Counted from the first letter of the stretch, positions 1 through 7,642 are shown. The stretch is DNA of 34,594 nucleotides from a virus (IMGVR_UViG_3300008108_003759:1-34594), one strand, 5' to 3'. Program-made: numbers and translations. Notes: a model not told the origin generated them from the letters alone.

Positions 1-227
1 CCCTCATAGGGCGAACCTGGTGTTAGATAATCGTATGCAGAGTTAAATGTTCCAGTACCAGTGTTATCGTACTGTAGTCCTGGATTGGTGTTTCCTCCAC
101 TTCCCAGCGTACCTGTTGATTCATTTACTCCTGCTTTTATAAATTCATTTACTAATATTTCATTTCCTGCGATTGCCGGTACCGATAGCATAGCGGCAAC
201 TATTGCTGCAATTAATTGTTTTTTCAT
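1..227 (-). CDS. Secreted protein, partial (C-terminus beyond window)
   Basis: The reading frame starts at 227 and runs off the left edge, so only about 75 residues are visible. The start is fixed by a strong GGGGAGCG Shine-Dalgarno just upstream and by a typical Sec signal peptide ([20 protein letters not shown], then G). The mature part begins NEILVNEF and becomes rich in Gly, Asn and Thr. I recognise no domain. It is the last visible gene of the curli-like cluster and shares the extended GGAGCGAAAATG ribosome-binding context with the curlin and csgF homologues, which suggests it is another secreted or surface component. Gene status is quite sure; function is unknown. Confidence 0.7.
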   Translation of the reverse strand, partial: MKKQLIAAIVAAMLSVPAIAGNEILVNEFIKAGVNESTGTLGSGGNTNPGLQYDNTGTGTFNSAYDYLTPGSPYE

Positions 228-308
228 TTTCGCTCCCCAACTTTATTATTTTTTTTGGTGTTGGTGTACTATTATTTAAATCTAAGTTATAGAAATAAAA
301 AACTGTGT

Positions 309-1412
309 TTAATTTTGTACTATAATTATAGTACTAGTCGATCCTTTATTAACGTTTTGTATAATTGTTTGTCCATCTTGTATTAAAGTAAAAGTAACAT
401 TTTTTGTTGTATCAAAAGTTGCTGTAGCATTATGTGTGCCTGCTTTATATAAAGTGACTTTACTTTGATCGTCATTAAAGTAATATAATAGTCCTAATGA
501 CTTATTAGAACTATAACCTGGCAATACAGGTATATCTAATTCGTCTCCTAACAAACTGGCATTTTGTCTATCTAATTCGTTTAATGAATTGTAAGCTAAC
601 AAATCAGCGTCAAGGTCATTTCTATCTAGTGATGTTTTTTTGTCCAACGCATTTTCATCTAATTTAGAATATTTTAATAAGTCAAAATCTAGTTCATTAA
701 AATCTAATAGACCTTTTTCTTTCTTAACGGTACCTGCATTTTCCGCATCTGCAACTTCTTTTGGTTTACTGATGATCAACATGTTATTAATATTAGCTTG
801 ATCAATTTTAATTACTACAGGTTCGGTTGGAGGAGTATACGCACTATTGACTAGTGTAGCCTGGTATGGAACATCTAATAAAACTACGCCGCCAAAGTTT
901 CTAACTTCAATTGCTCCAGTAACACAGCCGCCTTTGGGATCACAACTAGGAAGAAGCATAACTAAACTCCTTCCTAGTTCGTCCACAGTCATTGAAAAGT
1001 CTGTACCACGAACAGCAATACTGGCGGTTGGTGTTTTAATTGCTACCTGTTGAGGATTATTTTTGGCAATCTGTCCGCTGGCATAACGTGCGGTACCTAA
1101 AGCCATATTTAAAGCCAACTTACCTGAACCTTTCTTTGGATCATATACAAAATCATCTATGATCATTTTACTGTGTTCTGTAAGTTTGACTGTAGTTTTA
1201 TCTTCAAAAGTTAATTCGGCTTTAGCTTTGGCTGTAGAGACGGTGTCATTCATCTCTACGCCCGTGTTTAGACTAGAAGGAATACTTTTCTTATTCCTTA
1301 AAATTTCTGTAGGCCCGGTCTGTTCAGTAACTTTGCCAACACCGGCAAAGCTATTAATCGGACTGAGTAACAACAACGTTGTTATTAGAACCGTTACTGG
1401 TAATAACTGCAT
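309..1412 (-). CDS. FecR-domain exported protein
   Basis: A 367-residue protein with an N-terminal signal peptide (MQLLPVTVLITTLLLLSP, cleavage near SFA-G). Residues about 25-150 match the FecR fold: alternating beta-strand pattern with a VEMNDTVST segment, a LTFEDKTTVKL strand pair, then KTPTASIAVRGTDF, which is the FecR signature. The rest is Asp/Leu-rich with LDxNxLD-like repeats (about 240-300). FecR domains sense or bind in the periplasm; here no FecI sigma factor or receptor is visible, so a structural or adhesive role beside the curli genes is more likely. ATG at 1412 is preferred over the upstream start at 1430. The first 59 bases overlap the end of the curlin-like gene in another frame. 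Confidence 0.75.
   Translation of the reverse strand: MQLLPVTVLITTLLLLSPINSFAGVGKVTEQTGPTEILRNKKSIPSSLNTGVEMNDTVSTAKAKAELTFEDKTTVKLTEHSKMIIDDFVYDPKKGSGKLALNMALGTARYASGQIAKNNPQQVAIKTPTASIAVRGTDFSMTVDELGRSLVMLLPSCDPKGGCVTGAIEVRNFGGVVLLDVPYQATLVNSAYTPPTEPVVIKIDQANINNMLIISKPKEVADAENAGTVKKEKGLLDFNELDFDLLKYSKLDENALDKKTSLDRNDLDADLLAYNSLNELDRQNASLLGDELDIPVLPGYSSNKSLGLLYYFNDDQSKVTLYKAGTHNATATFDTTKNVTFTLIQDGQTIIQNVNKGSTSTIIIVQN
317..352 (-). promoter_or_regulatory. Possible sigma70 promoter with 18-bp palindrome
   Basis: TATAAT (325-330) with TTAATA (347-352) 16 nt upstream reads as a moderate sigma70 promoter for the secreted gene at 227. The -10 lies in a perfect 18-bp palindrome, GTACTATAATTATAGTAC (317-334), so TATAAT occurs on both strands. 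It overlaps the 3' end of the FecR-like gene. Confidence 0.35.
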
Positions 1413-2025
1413 TTTTAGCGAATACTCCACTCTGTGTTAGGGTTACAGCATTAGCAATCGTACTTGTGCCGCTACCTGAAACTGTAATTTCTCCTGAATG
1501 TAAACCTACTCCCGATGCAGTATGCGTTACGTTGTTATAATTTCCGTTAATAGCAATTTTGCTCTGAACAACGCCGCCACTTAGTGTTTGTACAGTATTG
1601 TTGTTATTACCTGTAATTTCAGATCTGATGATGCTGGCGTTACAAGCAGAACTTAATGCAGTTCCACAACCAATAGTTTGATTGTTATTACTTCCGTCTG
1701 CTGAAACTACTACTGTTGCGCCAGTGCCATTGGATTCATTATTGATAATCATGCTAAGTGTATTACTAGCACCAATTTGACTGATAGTTACGTTGTTAAG
1801 GTCGCCTCTAATCAGTGCTGCATCATCAGCATTACCGTTACCACCAACGTTACCATTGACTAAGTTGCCAGCGCCTGTTTGTGTGATTGAAACTGATGAG
1901 TTATCACCAATTTGTTCTACATAAACATCGTTGGCCCACGCTCCCGATGACATCATTCCAGATGTCATTAGTATTGCAAGTAGTTTTCTCGACAACTCGC
2001 CACCGCCTGTGATTCTTTTTTTCAT
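1354..2025 (-). CDS. Curlin-repeat (CsgA/CsgB-like) protein
   Basis: A 223-residue exported protein with signal peptide (hydrophobic stretch about 13-30, cleavage near AWA-N). The mature part has curlin-type units with the pattern Q-x-G-x-x-N: YVEQIGDNSSVSITQTGAGN, then VTISQIGASN, NNNQTIG, ITGNNNNTVQTLSG and a final NGSNNNVVVTQSD. CsgA and CsgB polymerise as amyloid from such repeats on the cell surface. Repeats here are looser than in enteric CsgA, and several units have lost the terminal Gln. ATG at 2025 is preferred over an upstream TTG because GGAGCG lies 5-8 nt before it. It follows csgG in the same direction. CsgA versus CsgB cannot be decided. Confidence 0.75.
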   Translation of the reverse strand: MKKRITGGGELSRKLLAILMTSGMMSSGAWANDVYVEQIGDNSSVSITQTGAGNLVNGNVGGNGNADDAALIRGDLNNVTISQIGASNTLSMIINNESNGTGATVVVSADGSNNNQTIGCGTALSSACNASIIRSEITGNNNNTVQTLSGGVVQSKIAINGNYNNVTHTASGVGLHSGEITVSGSGTSTIANAVTLTQSGVFAKNAVITSNGSNNNVVVTQSD

Positions 2026-2106
2026 TTTTCGCTCCGGATGCAAGTTATGTTTGTTAATGCATCCATATTTTAGTTTAATAAAGACTTTCTCCTATGCTTG
2101 ACTCAA

Positions 2107-3294
2107 TTATGATTTGTGTTCTGAAAGCACGTCAGTTCGCACATACCCTTTACGCTTCTCGGCGTCTACTACAAAATACCATCCTTCGGTAACTGTTCCT
2201 TGTATGCTTAACTCTGTTCCTTTTTTCAACAACCAAGTTCTTTGACTTTTTTCGTTTGGTTCTTTATAAACATAGGAATCTTGTTTAAGATACACAGTTG
2301 TAAACTCTGTTTTTTTCTCTTCACGCTGAACTACTGTTTCTACTTTAGCCTCAGTGCCTCGCTGGTTGTTGGTTTCGTCTGTTTGGCCTGCTCCATTGCT
2401 TTCTCTGACGCTGGAGTTTGTCTGTGTGGATGGTAGGGGCTCTGCGGCTCTTTGGGGTGTTTGTGAGGTTTGTGGTTGAACCAACTCATCTGTCTTCTCC
2501 TCTTTAATAGCAGGTTTAGCAAGTTTGTACCTCCATAGGCCTTTTTTCTCACCTTCGACTATCATGTCGTGTACTGCTTGTTCTATAGCTACTCGTACTG
2601 CATAAGTTGTAGGCTCGTTTAAAGCCATACCGTTTTCTAACTCTAAACTTTTTGTCCCAGCATCAACAAAACGAAGTACGCCTACATTATGTTGAGTACT
2701 GTAAATTGTTTTGCTCACAGCATTTGTAATCAAAACTTCACCACTGTTAACACTAACTAATCTTAAACTAATTACAATTTCATCTACACGATACTGCTGA
2801 CTTCCTCCAATACCAAGAAATCTTGCACCATTACCACCACTACGTATATTACTATCGTAGCCAATAATGCCGCCTTCAATCATAATGCCTGCCACTGTCA
2901 TAGGTTTAAGAGGACGGGCATCTTTGCCTTCGTATACTTCGCGTTGATTTCGAATTAATTGTCTTTCTTTTACAAGATTATCTAGTCCTACACGTTCTAC
3001 TACTTTAAACCAATTTTTACTGTCTTGTAAACTTTTAATTAAAAATACTTCAGCGCCTTGTGTAACTGCCTTTGAAAATACTGCCAGTCTGTCATTAGGT
3101 TTCATTTGTCCAGTCTTGTCCATAAAACCGTAGACTGCAACAGTCATTGAAGGACCATCTAACTCTGGAAGTTTTTCTATAAGATTTTCTCTTGTTTTCA
3201 AAGATATAGGTTCTTCCCTAGCGGCATCCATATGAACAGTAGCACAGCCTGATAATGTTCCTGCTACTAGCAATGATAACAATAGTTTTTTCAT
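2107..3294 (-). CDS. csgG: CsgG-family curli secretion pore with C-terminal SH3 domain
   Basis: A 395-residue outer-membrane lipoprotein. Signal peptide with lipobox LSGC (lipidated Cys17). Residues about 25-255 align by eye with CsgG, the nonameric curli pore: VAVYGFMDKTGQ, NWFKVVER, ERQLIRNQR, IIEGGIIGYDSN, VDEIVISLRLV, and the C-terminal amphipathic region. Escherichia coli CsgG is 277 residues; the extra 120 residues here are a low-complexity Gln/Thr/Glu linker (about 258-325) and an SH3b-like module (about 330-392, VYLKQDSYVYKEP, LLKKGTELSI, GYVRTDVL). SH3b modules often bind cell wall, so this version may anchor the pore to peptidoglycan; that is inference. Its ATG overlaps the csgF stop (TAATG). 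Confidence 0.9.
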   Translation of the reverse strand: MKKLLLSLLVAGTLSGCATVHMDAAREEPISLKTRENLIEKLPELDGPSMTVAVYGFMDKTGQMKPNDRLAVFSKAVTQGAEVFLIKSLQDSKNWFKVVERVGLDNLVKERQLIRNQREVYEGKDARPLKPMTVAGIMIEGGIIGYDSNIRSGGNGARFLGIGGSQQYRVDEIVISLRLVSVNSGEVLITNAVSKTIYSTQHNVGVLRFVDAGTKSLELENGMALNEPTTYAVRVAIEQAVHDMIVEGEKKGLWRYKLAKPAIKEEKTDELVQPQTSQTPQRAAEPLPSTQTNSSVRESNGAGQTDETNNQRGTEAKVETVVQREEKKTEFTTVYLKQDSYVYKEPNEKSQRTWLLKKGTELSIQGTVTEGWYFVVDAEKRKGYVRTDVLSEHKS

Positions 3295-3743
3295 TAGAAT
3301 GCAAAGCTCGCTATAGGAACAACAATTTCTGTACGACTGCCATTAGATTCTATAATCGTAAGGGTAACATCTGTACCTGTTTTTACCCAACTGATATTAG
3401 TTCCTTGAAAATTCATAGTTCCGCTGTCGCCGCCGCCTTCAGAAAACATTTGATCTGCCAGTTGTTTAGATAACTGAGCATATATACGTGCTTCTACGTT
3501 TACTAGGAATTTACTTAGATTTGTTTGTTTGGCTGCTGCTTCTGCCTTGGCTATAGCGGCTAGTTCTTCGCTTTTTATTTCTTTCTTTTTATTTTCTTCT
3601 AATTGATAGATGCTAAGAACGTGCTGACTGTAGCCATTGCCAGGTATAAAGGCAGGGCTTTGGAATTGATGTACTAATTCTGCATACGCTGGCGAGCATA
3701 GAGACAGAATTATTCCGCCTAAGGTAAAAAGTTTGAATTTCAT
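3294..3743 (-). CDS. csgF: CsgF-like curli assembly factor
   Basis: A 149-residue protein with a cleavable signal peptide (cleavage near AYA-E). The mature N-terminus reads LVHQFQSPAFIPGNGYSQ, matching the CsgF segment that plugs into the CsgG pore (TFQFRNPNF in Escherichia coli). The middle is a charged helix and the C-terminus a beta-rich tail (GTDVTLTIIESNGSRTEIVV). In the known system CsgF couples CsgG to CsgB on the surface. Immediately upstream of csgG, as expected for a functional pair. Start supported by GGGAGCGAATC before ATG; a late-type promoter box lies at 3769-3776. Confidence 0.85.
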   Translation of the reverse strand: MKFKLFTLGGIILSLCSPAYAELVHQFQSPAFIPGNGYSQHVLSIYQLEENKKKEIKSEELAAIAKAEAAAKQTNLSKFLVNVEARIYAQLSKQLADQMFSEGGGDSGTMNFQGTNISWVKTGTDVTLTIIESNGSRTEIVVPIASFAF

Positions 3744-3768
3744 GATTCGCTCCCGGTGTCCGGTATAG

Positions 3769-3776
3769 TATTTACA
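3769..3776 (-). promoter_or_regulatory. Late-type promoter box (TGTAAATA)
   Basis: TGTAAATACTATACC on the minus strand resembles the T4 late promoter TATAAATACTATT. Expected start of transcription near 3763, giving about a 20-nt leader for csgF and then csgG and the curlin gene. Confidence 0.5.
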
Positions 3777-3837
3777 ACCGGCAGAGAACGAATTAAGCGA
3801 GCATTTTATTCTTTTTAGACTTTAGCAGCTTTAGCCG

Positions 3838-5565
3838 CTACATGATAGTTGTAATTCCGTCAGCTAAATGATAACTTTCATAAGCTAGTAATGTATATGC
3901 TTTAATCATAGAATCAACATCAATACCACCATCACGTCCGTCTTCAGTTGTAGGTATTGCTGAATCTATTAGCTCCATAGCTGTTTGACCTAAACTATCT
4001 TCAACTTGATCTAAATTAAGAATAATACGTCTAAATGTTTCGTAAAATAGTTCAGAAGTCAATGCTCGTGTACTAAAAGGACGCAACAAGTCGTTGTTTA
4101 AAGCATTTAATCCAGTATCGTTAAAGTTATAGCGAGCACCTTCTTTTCCTGCTCCTTTAACTTTTTCGCCTGTATCGGTAACTTCTGTTTTATAGTTAAC
4201 AACGTTAGCAGTAAAATTTTCTTTAGGAACTCCAACAACTTGTCCAGTTTCTTGATTCTTAAGTCTAATAGGAGTTCCTGCTGGAATTGAATCTACAATT
4301 TTCTGAATACCAGGAGTCCATGCCTTCTTCCAAGCTGCGGCTGGTTTAGTAATTTTCTTACTGTTTAGTCGACCGCCTGAAGTAGAACCTGCCTTTACTT
4401 CAATTTCTTTATCACCAATTAATAAATCGCCTTTTTTAGCTTTTTGTGCAGGATTGCCCATCATAGACAACGCCATTTCTCCTGGACCAATGGCACCAGA
4501 AGTTTTTCCAGGATTGTATGAGAAGATTTTTTGAGTTTTAAATATATTAAACAACTTAATAAATTCTTCGTTTACATGTGATTCTACATTTCCGTTAGTT
4601 TCTGCAATTAATGATAACATGTTAATAACATCACCTGCCACACATGCTTCTAAAAACTCTTGAATTTCTGTTTCGTTAGTTTGATGAATTTCTGGTTTTA
4701 ATGTAATATCAATAATAAGTCCAAACATAAAATGTTTTAAGTTTTGAGTAAATGCACGAGCATTCTTTTCTTTGCTTAATACTTGACTGCGTTCTTTAGA
4801 ACTTAATGCTTGCTTTTCTTCAACTGAACTTTCTTTAAATTCTTGTACTTTGTTGCCTAATGCTTCTAATAAACCGTTAACGTTTCTTAAGAAGTTTTTT
4901 GCAATTTCTTTATCTGCTTCGCTGGCTTTTAATTTGCCAGTTAAAGTCTTGACCTGTTTAATTAGAGCTTTGTTAATTCTGATACTGTGTTCAATATCAG
5001 CTACCATAGCCATTTTCTGAGAATGAGAAAATGTTTTAGTAATTGGTAATTTTAAAATGAATTCAATGTGCGACATTAAACGTTCTGCTAGTGCCTTAAT
5101 TTCAGAGGCATTGACAGTTGGATCTTTTGCTTCTGCAAGCGACTGCTCTTCTTCGTCGTCTGTTTCTTCTTCTGGCGGGTCTTGCTGTGCTACAGGTTCC
5201 TGTGGAACTCCAGCTAATTGAGAAATTCTTTCAATTTCGTTTGGTTGTGCTTGTTGTTGCGGCTGAATTTCTTGGGGCGCAGGCTGTTGTGCTGTAGGAG
5301 CAATTGGTTGTTGTGGCTCAGCCACTGGTTCAGGAGCAACTTCAGCAGCCGGCAACTCAATACCAGCTTTTGCTAATTGATTAGTAATTTTGCTCTCAGT
5401 ATTTTGCAAATTTGCTAGAACTTTGTTAGCAATATTTTGATTCTCAGGCGGAATCTGTTCTGCAATATCCGCAATAGACTGCAAATCAAACATCATTGCT
5501 GATGTTGAAATGTCTTTTTCTAATGTGTATTCTAATAGTGGAACTTTAAATTCAAAAAATCGCAT
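3838..5565 (-). CDS. Large phage protein with PD-(D/E)XK-like motif and capsid-targeting-like leader
   Basis: A 575-residue protein, predicted soluble. It begins MRFFEFKVPLLEY, the tag shared with six other proteins here, with a candidate prohead-protease site LLE/Y after residue 12. Residues about 70-145 are a Pro/Gln/Glu linker. Residues about 150-330 are helical. About 355-400 carries GPGEMALSMM, then KKGDLLIGDKEIEVKAG and GGRL, which fits the D...ExK core of a PD-(D/E)XK nuclease (Asp in GDLLIGD, then EVK). The C-terminal part is mixed. Similar large proteins occur in marine T4-like phages, as I recall. Nuclease activity is unproven. A CATAAATA box ends 8 nt before the ATG, which would give an almost leaderless mRNA. 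Confidence 0.75.
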   Translation of the reverse strand: MRFFEFKVPLLEYTLEKDISTSAMMFDLQSIADIAEQIPPENQNIANKVLANLQNTESKITNQLAKAGIELPAAEVAPEPVAEPQQPIAPTAQQPAPQEIQPQQQAQPNEIERISQLAGVPQEPVAQQDPPEEETDDEEEQSLAEAKDPTVNASEIKALAERLMSHIEFILKLPITKTFSHSQKMAMVADIEHSIRINKALIKQVKTLTGKLKASEADKEIAKNFLRNVNGLLEALGNKVQEFKESSVEEKQALSSKERSQVLSKEKNARAFTQNLKHFMFGLIIDITLKPEIHQTNETEIQEFLEACVAGDVINMLSLIAETNGNVESHVNEEFIKLFNIFKTQKIFSYNPGKTSGAIGPGEMALSMMGNPAQKAKKGDLLIGDKEIEVKAGSTSGGRLNSKKITKPAAAWKKAWTPGIQKIVDSIPAGTPIRLKNQETGQVVGVPKENFTANVVNYKTEVTDTGEKVKGAGKEGARYNFNDTGLNALNNDLLRPFSTRALTSELFYETFRRIILNLDQVEDSLGQTAMELIDSAIPTTEDGRDGGIDVDSMIKAYTLLAYESYHLADGITTIM

Positions 5566-5576
5566 AGTAACAATAT

Positions 5577-6263
5577 TTATGCGATTTCAGGGAAGAGACA
5601 TTCCTGTATGAAATGTTTAACATCGTCCTCACTAAGCCCTAAACTAACCATTACACGCGGTGTATGAGGGTTTTGCTTCTGATTTTCACAGTAATAGTTC
5701 TGTGCTAGTGTAGTATCTGTAGTTGTATTGTTTGTTTCAGCTACTGTGCTTAGATAGTGATTTATTGTAGTTTTAGCTAAGTTTGTAATTTGCTGTAATT
5801 CTGCTTCGTCTTGTACGTTGCCTGCCGCAACCATACTTTTGCTGAATATGTTAGTAGCCCATTCAGGCAAAGCACGTTCTCTACGCCACTCTAACTTGCT
5901 AACCTCTCCAGCAAACCATTCCATCATAGGATGGTCAGCATCGCCTGCTTTGCTGTAATCATGAAAACAGCCGGTAATTTTGTTCTTACCAGCTATAACG
6001 TCAAAGCCGTAAATTGGAGCAGGATTGTGTGTATGTGGAAAGATGCAACAATGCATCATCCACAGTCCTTTAGTTTCTCGAGCGTCTACAACGTCAACAT
6101 GAGCACGACGATAAGAATCGGACCGCCAAACGCGATTAACCCACCCAGGCTGATTAAAGCGATCCATTCCAGGTTCAAATATTTCTGTACCAGTTTTGTT
6201 AAACGAATCTTCCAGTAGGTGTTGAATATCAATTAATGTATCCCAGACTTTGCTGTCATTCAT
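5577..6263 (-). CDS. pcyX: Ferredoxin-dependent bilin reductase, PcyX-type
   Basis: A 228-residue protein of the ferredoxin-dependent bilin reductase family (PcyA, PebS, PcyX), which reduces biliverdin IXalpha with ferredoxin. Visible family blocks: RRAHVDVV (His55, Asp57, aligned to PcyA His74/Glu76), MMHCCIFP (His71, aligned to His88), IYGFDVIAGKNKITG (Asp88, aligned to the catalytic Asp105) and HDYSKAG. The Glu76 position appears to be Asp. It directly follows heme oxygenase, with an 8-base overlap, the arrangement reported for viral ho1-pcyX cassettes whose PcyX makes phycoerythrobilin. Product assignment is by this synteny and general similarity. ATG at 6263 is preferred to the TTG 12 nt upstream. 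PcyA is the main alternative name. Confidence 0.85.
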   Translation of the reverse strand: MNDSKVWDTLIDIQHLLEDSFNKTGTEIFEPGMDRFNQPGWVNRVWRSDSYRRAHVDVVDARETKGLWMMHCCIFPHTHNPAPIYGFDVIAGKNKITGCFHDYSKAGDADHPMMEWFAGEVSKLEWRRERALPEWATNIFSKSMVAAGNVQDEAELQQITNLAKTTINHYLSTVAETNNTTTDTTLAQNYYCENQKQNPHTPRVMVSLGLSEDDVKHFIQECLFPEIA

Positions 6264-6810
6264 AATCTTTAGCAATAACCATCATTTCTTCAAAAAACCG
6301 AGTTGCAAAATCAAAACAAACCTTTGCTTCGTCTGCCATGCTATCATCTAACTTGGCTCGGATGGCATTTTTAATTTCTTCTGTATCACCGTTAAATTTA
6401 TAATATTTCCCAGATCCAGGAACCCGTTTACTAATCATTTGTCCACCACTTAAATCTCCCATATGTCGAACATACATATGAGCCATAAGTTTATGTGGAT
6501 CTTCTTTAATACTTAAAATATACTTAATGTAATCGTTTACTACTGGACACATCTTCGGTTGTTCGTCGTTGTCCTTGCCCCAAAGTTCAATGAAGTCTTC
6601 TAGGATTGCAGGAGACCTGCGTATATCTGGAATGCCGTGCAACAATTGATGCGGCATAGCACAGGCTTCCAAAACTTCGTATTGCGGGTGTTGATTTTTT
6701 AGGTATGTTGCATATAATTTTGGATTTACATGCCCAGAAAATAGAATTTTAACAAAGGGTCTAGTTTCTGCTCGTCTGTGTTGCTCGTGTGTTAAATCTT
6801 TTAAACTCAT
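6256..6810 (-). CDS. ho1: Heme oxygenase
   Basis: A 184-residue biliverdin-producing heme oxygenase. The N-terminal helix has LTHEQHRRAET with proximal His11, which ligates heme iron. The distal helix carries the diagnostic GDLSGGQ (118-124) that lets heme bend and bind oxygen. The reaction opens heme to biliverdin IXalpha, CO and free iron using reduced ferredoxin. It sits between clpS, with a 4-base ATGA overlap, and the bilin reductase, which uses its product. Slightly shorter than cyanobacterial Ho1 (about 235-240 residues), as is common in phage copies. Family call is firm. Confidence 0.93.
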   Translation of the reverse strand: MSLKDLTHEQHRRAETRPFVKILFSGHVNPKLYATYLKNQHPQYEVLEACAMPHQLLHGIPDIRRSPAILEDFIELWGKDNDEQPKMCPVVNDYIKYILSIKEDPHKLMAHMYVRHMGDLSGGQMISKRVPGSGKYYKFNGDTEEIKNAIRAKLDDSMADEAKVCFDFATRFFEEMMVIAKDYE

Positions 6811-7109
6811 TCTTCCTCCAATTTAATTTGGAGTGGAAATCCATTGCTTCTTGCTTGTGTAGTTGCTTCCACTGCCTTTGCTTCTGCGATTTCAAAACTA
6901 TAAACACCAGCAATGCCGCTACCTGTTTCGTGAACTTGTAGCATAATATCTCTAGCTGTATCATGAGTATGTTTAAAAATCTCAACTAGCAAGGAAATCA
7001 CAAACTCCATCGGCGTTGAGTCATCGTTAAGCAAAATAACTTTCCAGTTTTTTGGTTCAGCTACTTTTACTTTAATTTTTTCGTCTAGTTGAATATCAGT
7101 ACCGGGCAT
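6807..7109 (-). CDS. clpS: ClpS, N-end-rule adaptor of Clp protease
   Basis: A 100-residue ClpS. The core matches closely: WKVILLNDDSTPMEFV (the NDD pocket that binds N-degron residues), the helix with MLQVHETGSGIAGVYSFEIAEAK (pocket His), and the C-terminal strand FPLQIKLEEE. ClpS delivers proteins with N-terminal Phe, Leu, Trp or Tyr to ClpAP and competes with other substrates. No ClpA or ClpP is in the window, so it would act on the host machine. A phage copy could redirect host proteolysis during infection; that is inference. Confidence 0.93.
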   Translation of the reverse strand: MPGTDIQLDEKIKVKVAEPKNWKVILLNDDSTPMEFVISLLVEIFKHTHDTARDIMLQVHETGSGIAGVYSFEIAEAKAVEATTQARSNGFPLQIKLEEE

Positions 7110-7128
7110 TTCGTTCTCTTTAGGTTGT

Positions 7129-7148
7129 GGGGGAGTTTTACCTCCCCC
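7129..7148 (-). other. GC-rich hairpin between hsp20 and clpS
   Basis: GGGGGAG and CTCCCCC form a 7-bp stem with a 6-nt loop. No U-tract follows in the minus direction, so it is not a standard terminator. It may separate the hsp20 and clpS parts of the transcript by processing or partial stop. Confidence 0.5.
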
Positions 7149-7157
7149 GTGTTACAG

Positions 7158-7580
7158 TTATTTAATTTCGATTTGACGTGGCTTTAATGCTTCTGGCACA
7201 ATACGCTCAATTTGAATTTTAAGCATACCGTCCTTAACTTCTGCACCTTTGACTTCCATATACTCAGCAAGAGTAAATGTTTGTTCGAAGTCTCGAGCAG
7301 CCAATCCACGATGTAAGTATTCTTTAGAAGAATCAGCGTCAGTAGATTTAGTACCTGTAATAGTTAGTTGATCTTGATCAACTTCTACAGTAATTTCTTC
7401 TTTGCTGAAACCTGCTACTGCAACTTCAATACCATATTGGTTTTCACTGTACTTCACAATATTATGTGGAGGATAGTTACCATTTTGGTGATTTGGTACG
7501 TTGAAGTAACGATCAAATCCTACTAGTGCTCTACTTAGTCCAGCTAGAGCTGCTGTATCAATAGTTCTTAATTGTGTCAT
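7158..7580 (-). CDS. hsp20: Small heat-shock protein, IbpA/Hsp20 family
   Basis: A 140-residue holdase chaperone. The alpha-crystallin domain spans about 37-135: YGIEVAVAGFSKEEITVEVDQDQLTITG, RGLAARDFEQTFTLAEYMEV, the conserved AEVKDGMLKI, then PEALKPRQIEI with the tail that docks on neighbours. It most resembles IbpA. It keeps unfolded protein ready for refolding by DnaK, encoded just upstream. hsp20 is common in T4-like marine phages. A sigma70 promoter (7643-7671) and a structured leader that pairs the Shine-Dalgarno (7587-7637) lie in front. Confidence 0.95.
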   Translation of the reverse strand: MTQLRTIDTAALAGLSRALVGFDRYFNVPNHQNGNYPPHNIVKYSENQYGIEVAVAGFSKEEITVEVDQDQLTITGTKSTDADSSKEYLHRGLAARDFEQTFTLAEYMEVKGAEVKDGMLKIQIERIVPEALKPRQIEIK

Positions 7581-7586
7581 TTTAGA

Positions 7587-7637
7587 TCTCCTTTATTAAG
7601 CAAGAACTGTGTAGGGCCCAACCATTGGCGCCCTACA
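7587..7637 (-). promoter_or_regulatory. Structured hsp20 5' leader, ROSE-like thermometer candidate
   Basis: Two elements on the minus strand. First a hairpin TGTAGGGC/GCCCTACA (7630-7637 with 7610-7617). Then UCUUGCUU (7605-7598) faces AAGGAGA (7593-7587), the Shine-Dalgarno: pairs U-A, C-G, U-A, bulged U, G.G, C-G, U-A, U-A around a 4-nt loop. A UUGCU motif pairing imperfectly with the Shine-Dalgarno is the hallmark of ROSE RNA thermometers on ibpA genes. The same element precedes dnaK. Confidence 0.6.
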
Positions 7638-7642
7638 TTTCT

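Noticed and set aside
847-1440. Plus-strand open frames across the FecR and curlin genes
   Set aside because: They mirror minus-strand genes with signal peptides and clear family motifs, and have no ribosome-binding site or recognisable protein content.
2340-2552. Short frame inside csgG with His/Pro/Lys-rich sequence
   Set aside because: It lies in the low-complexity linker of CsgG in another frame and has no own start signal.
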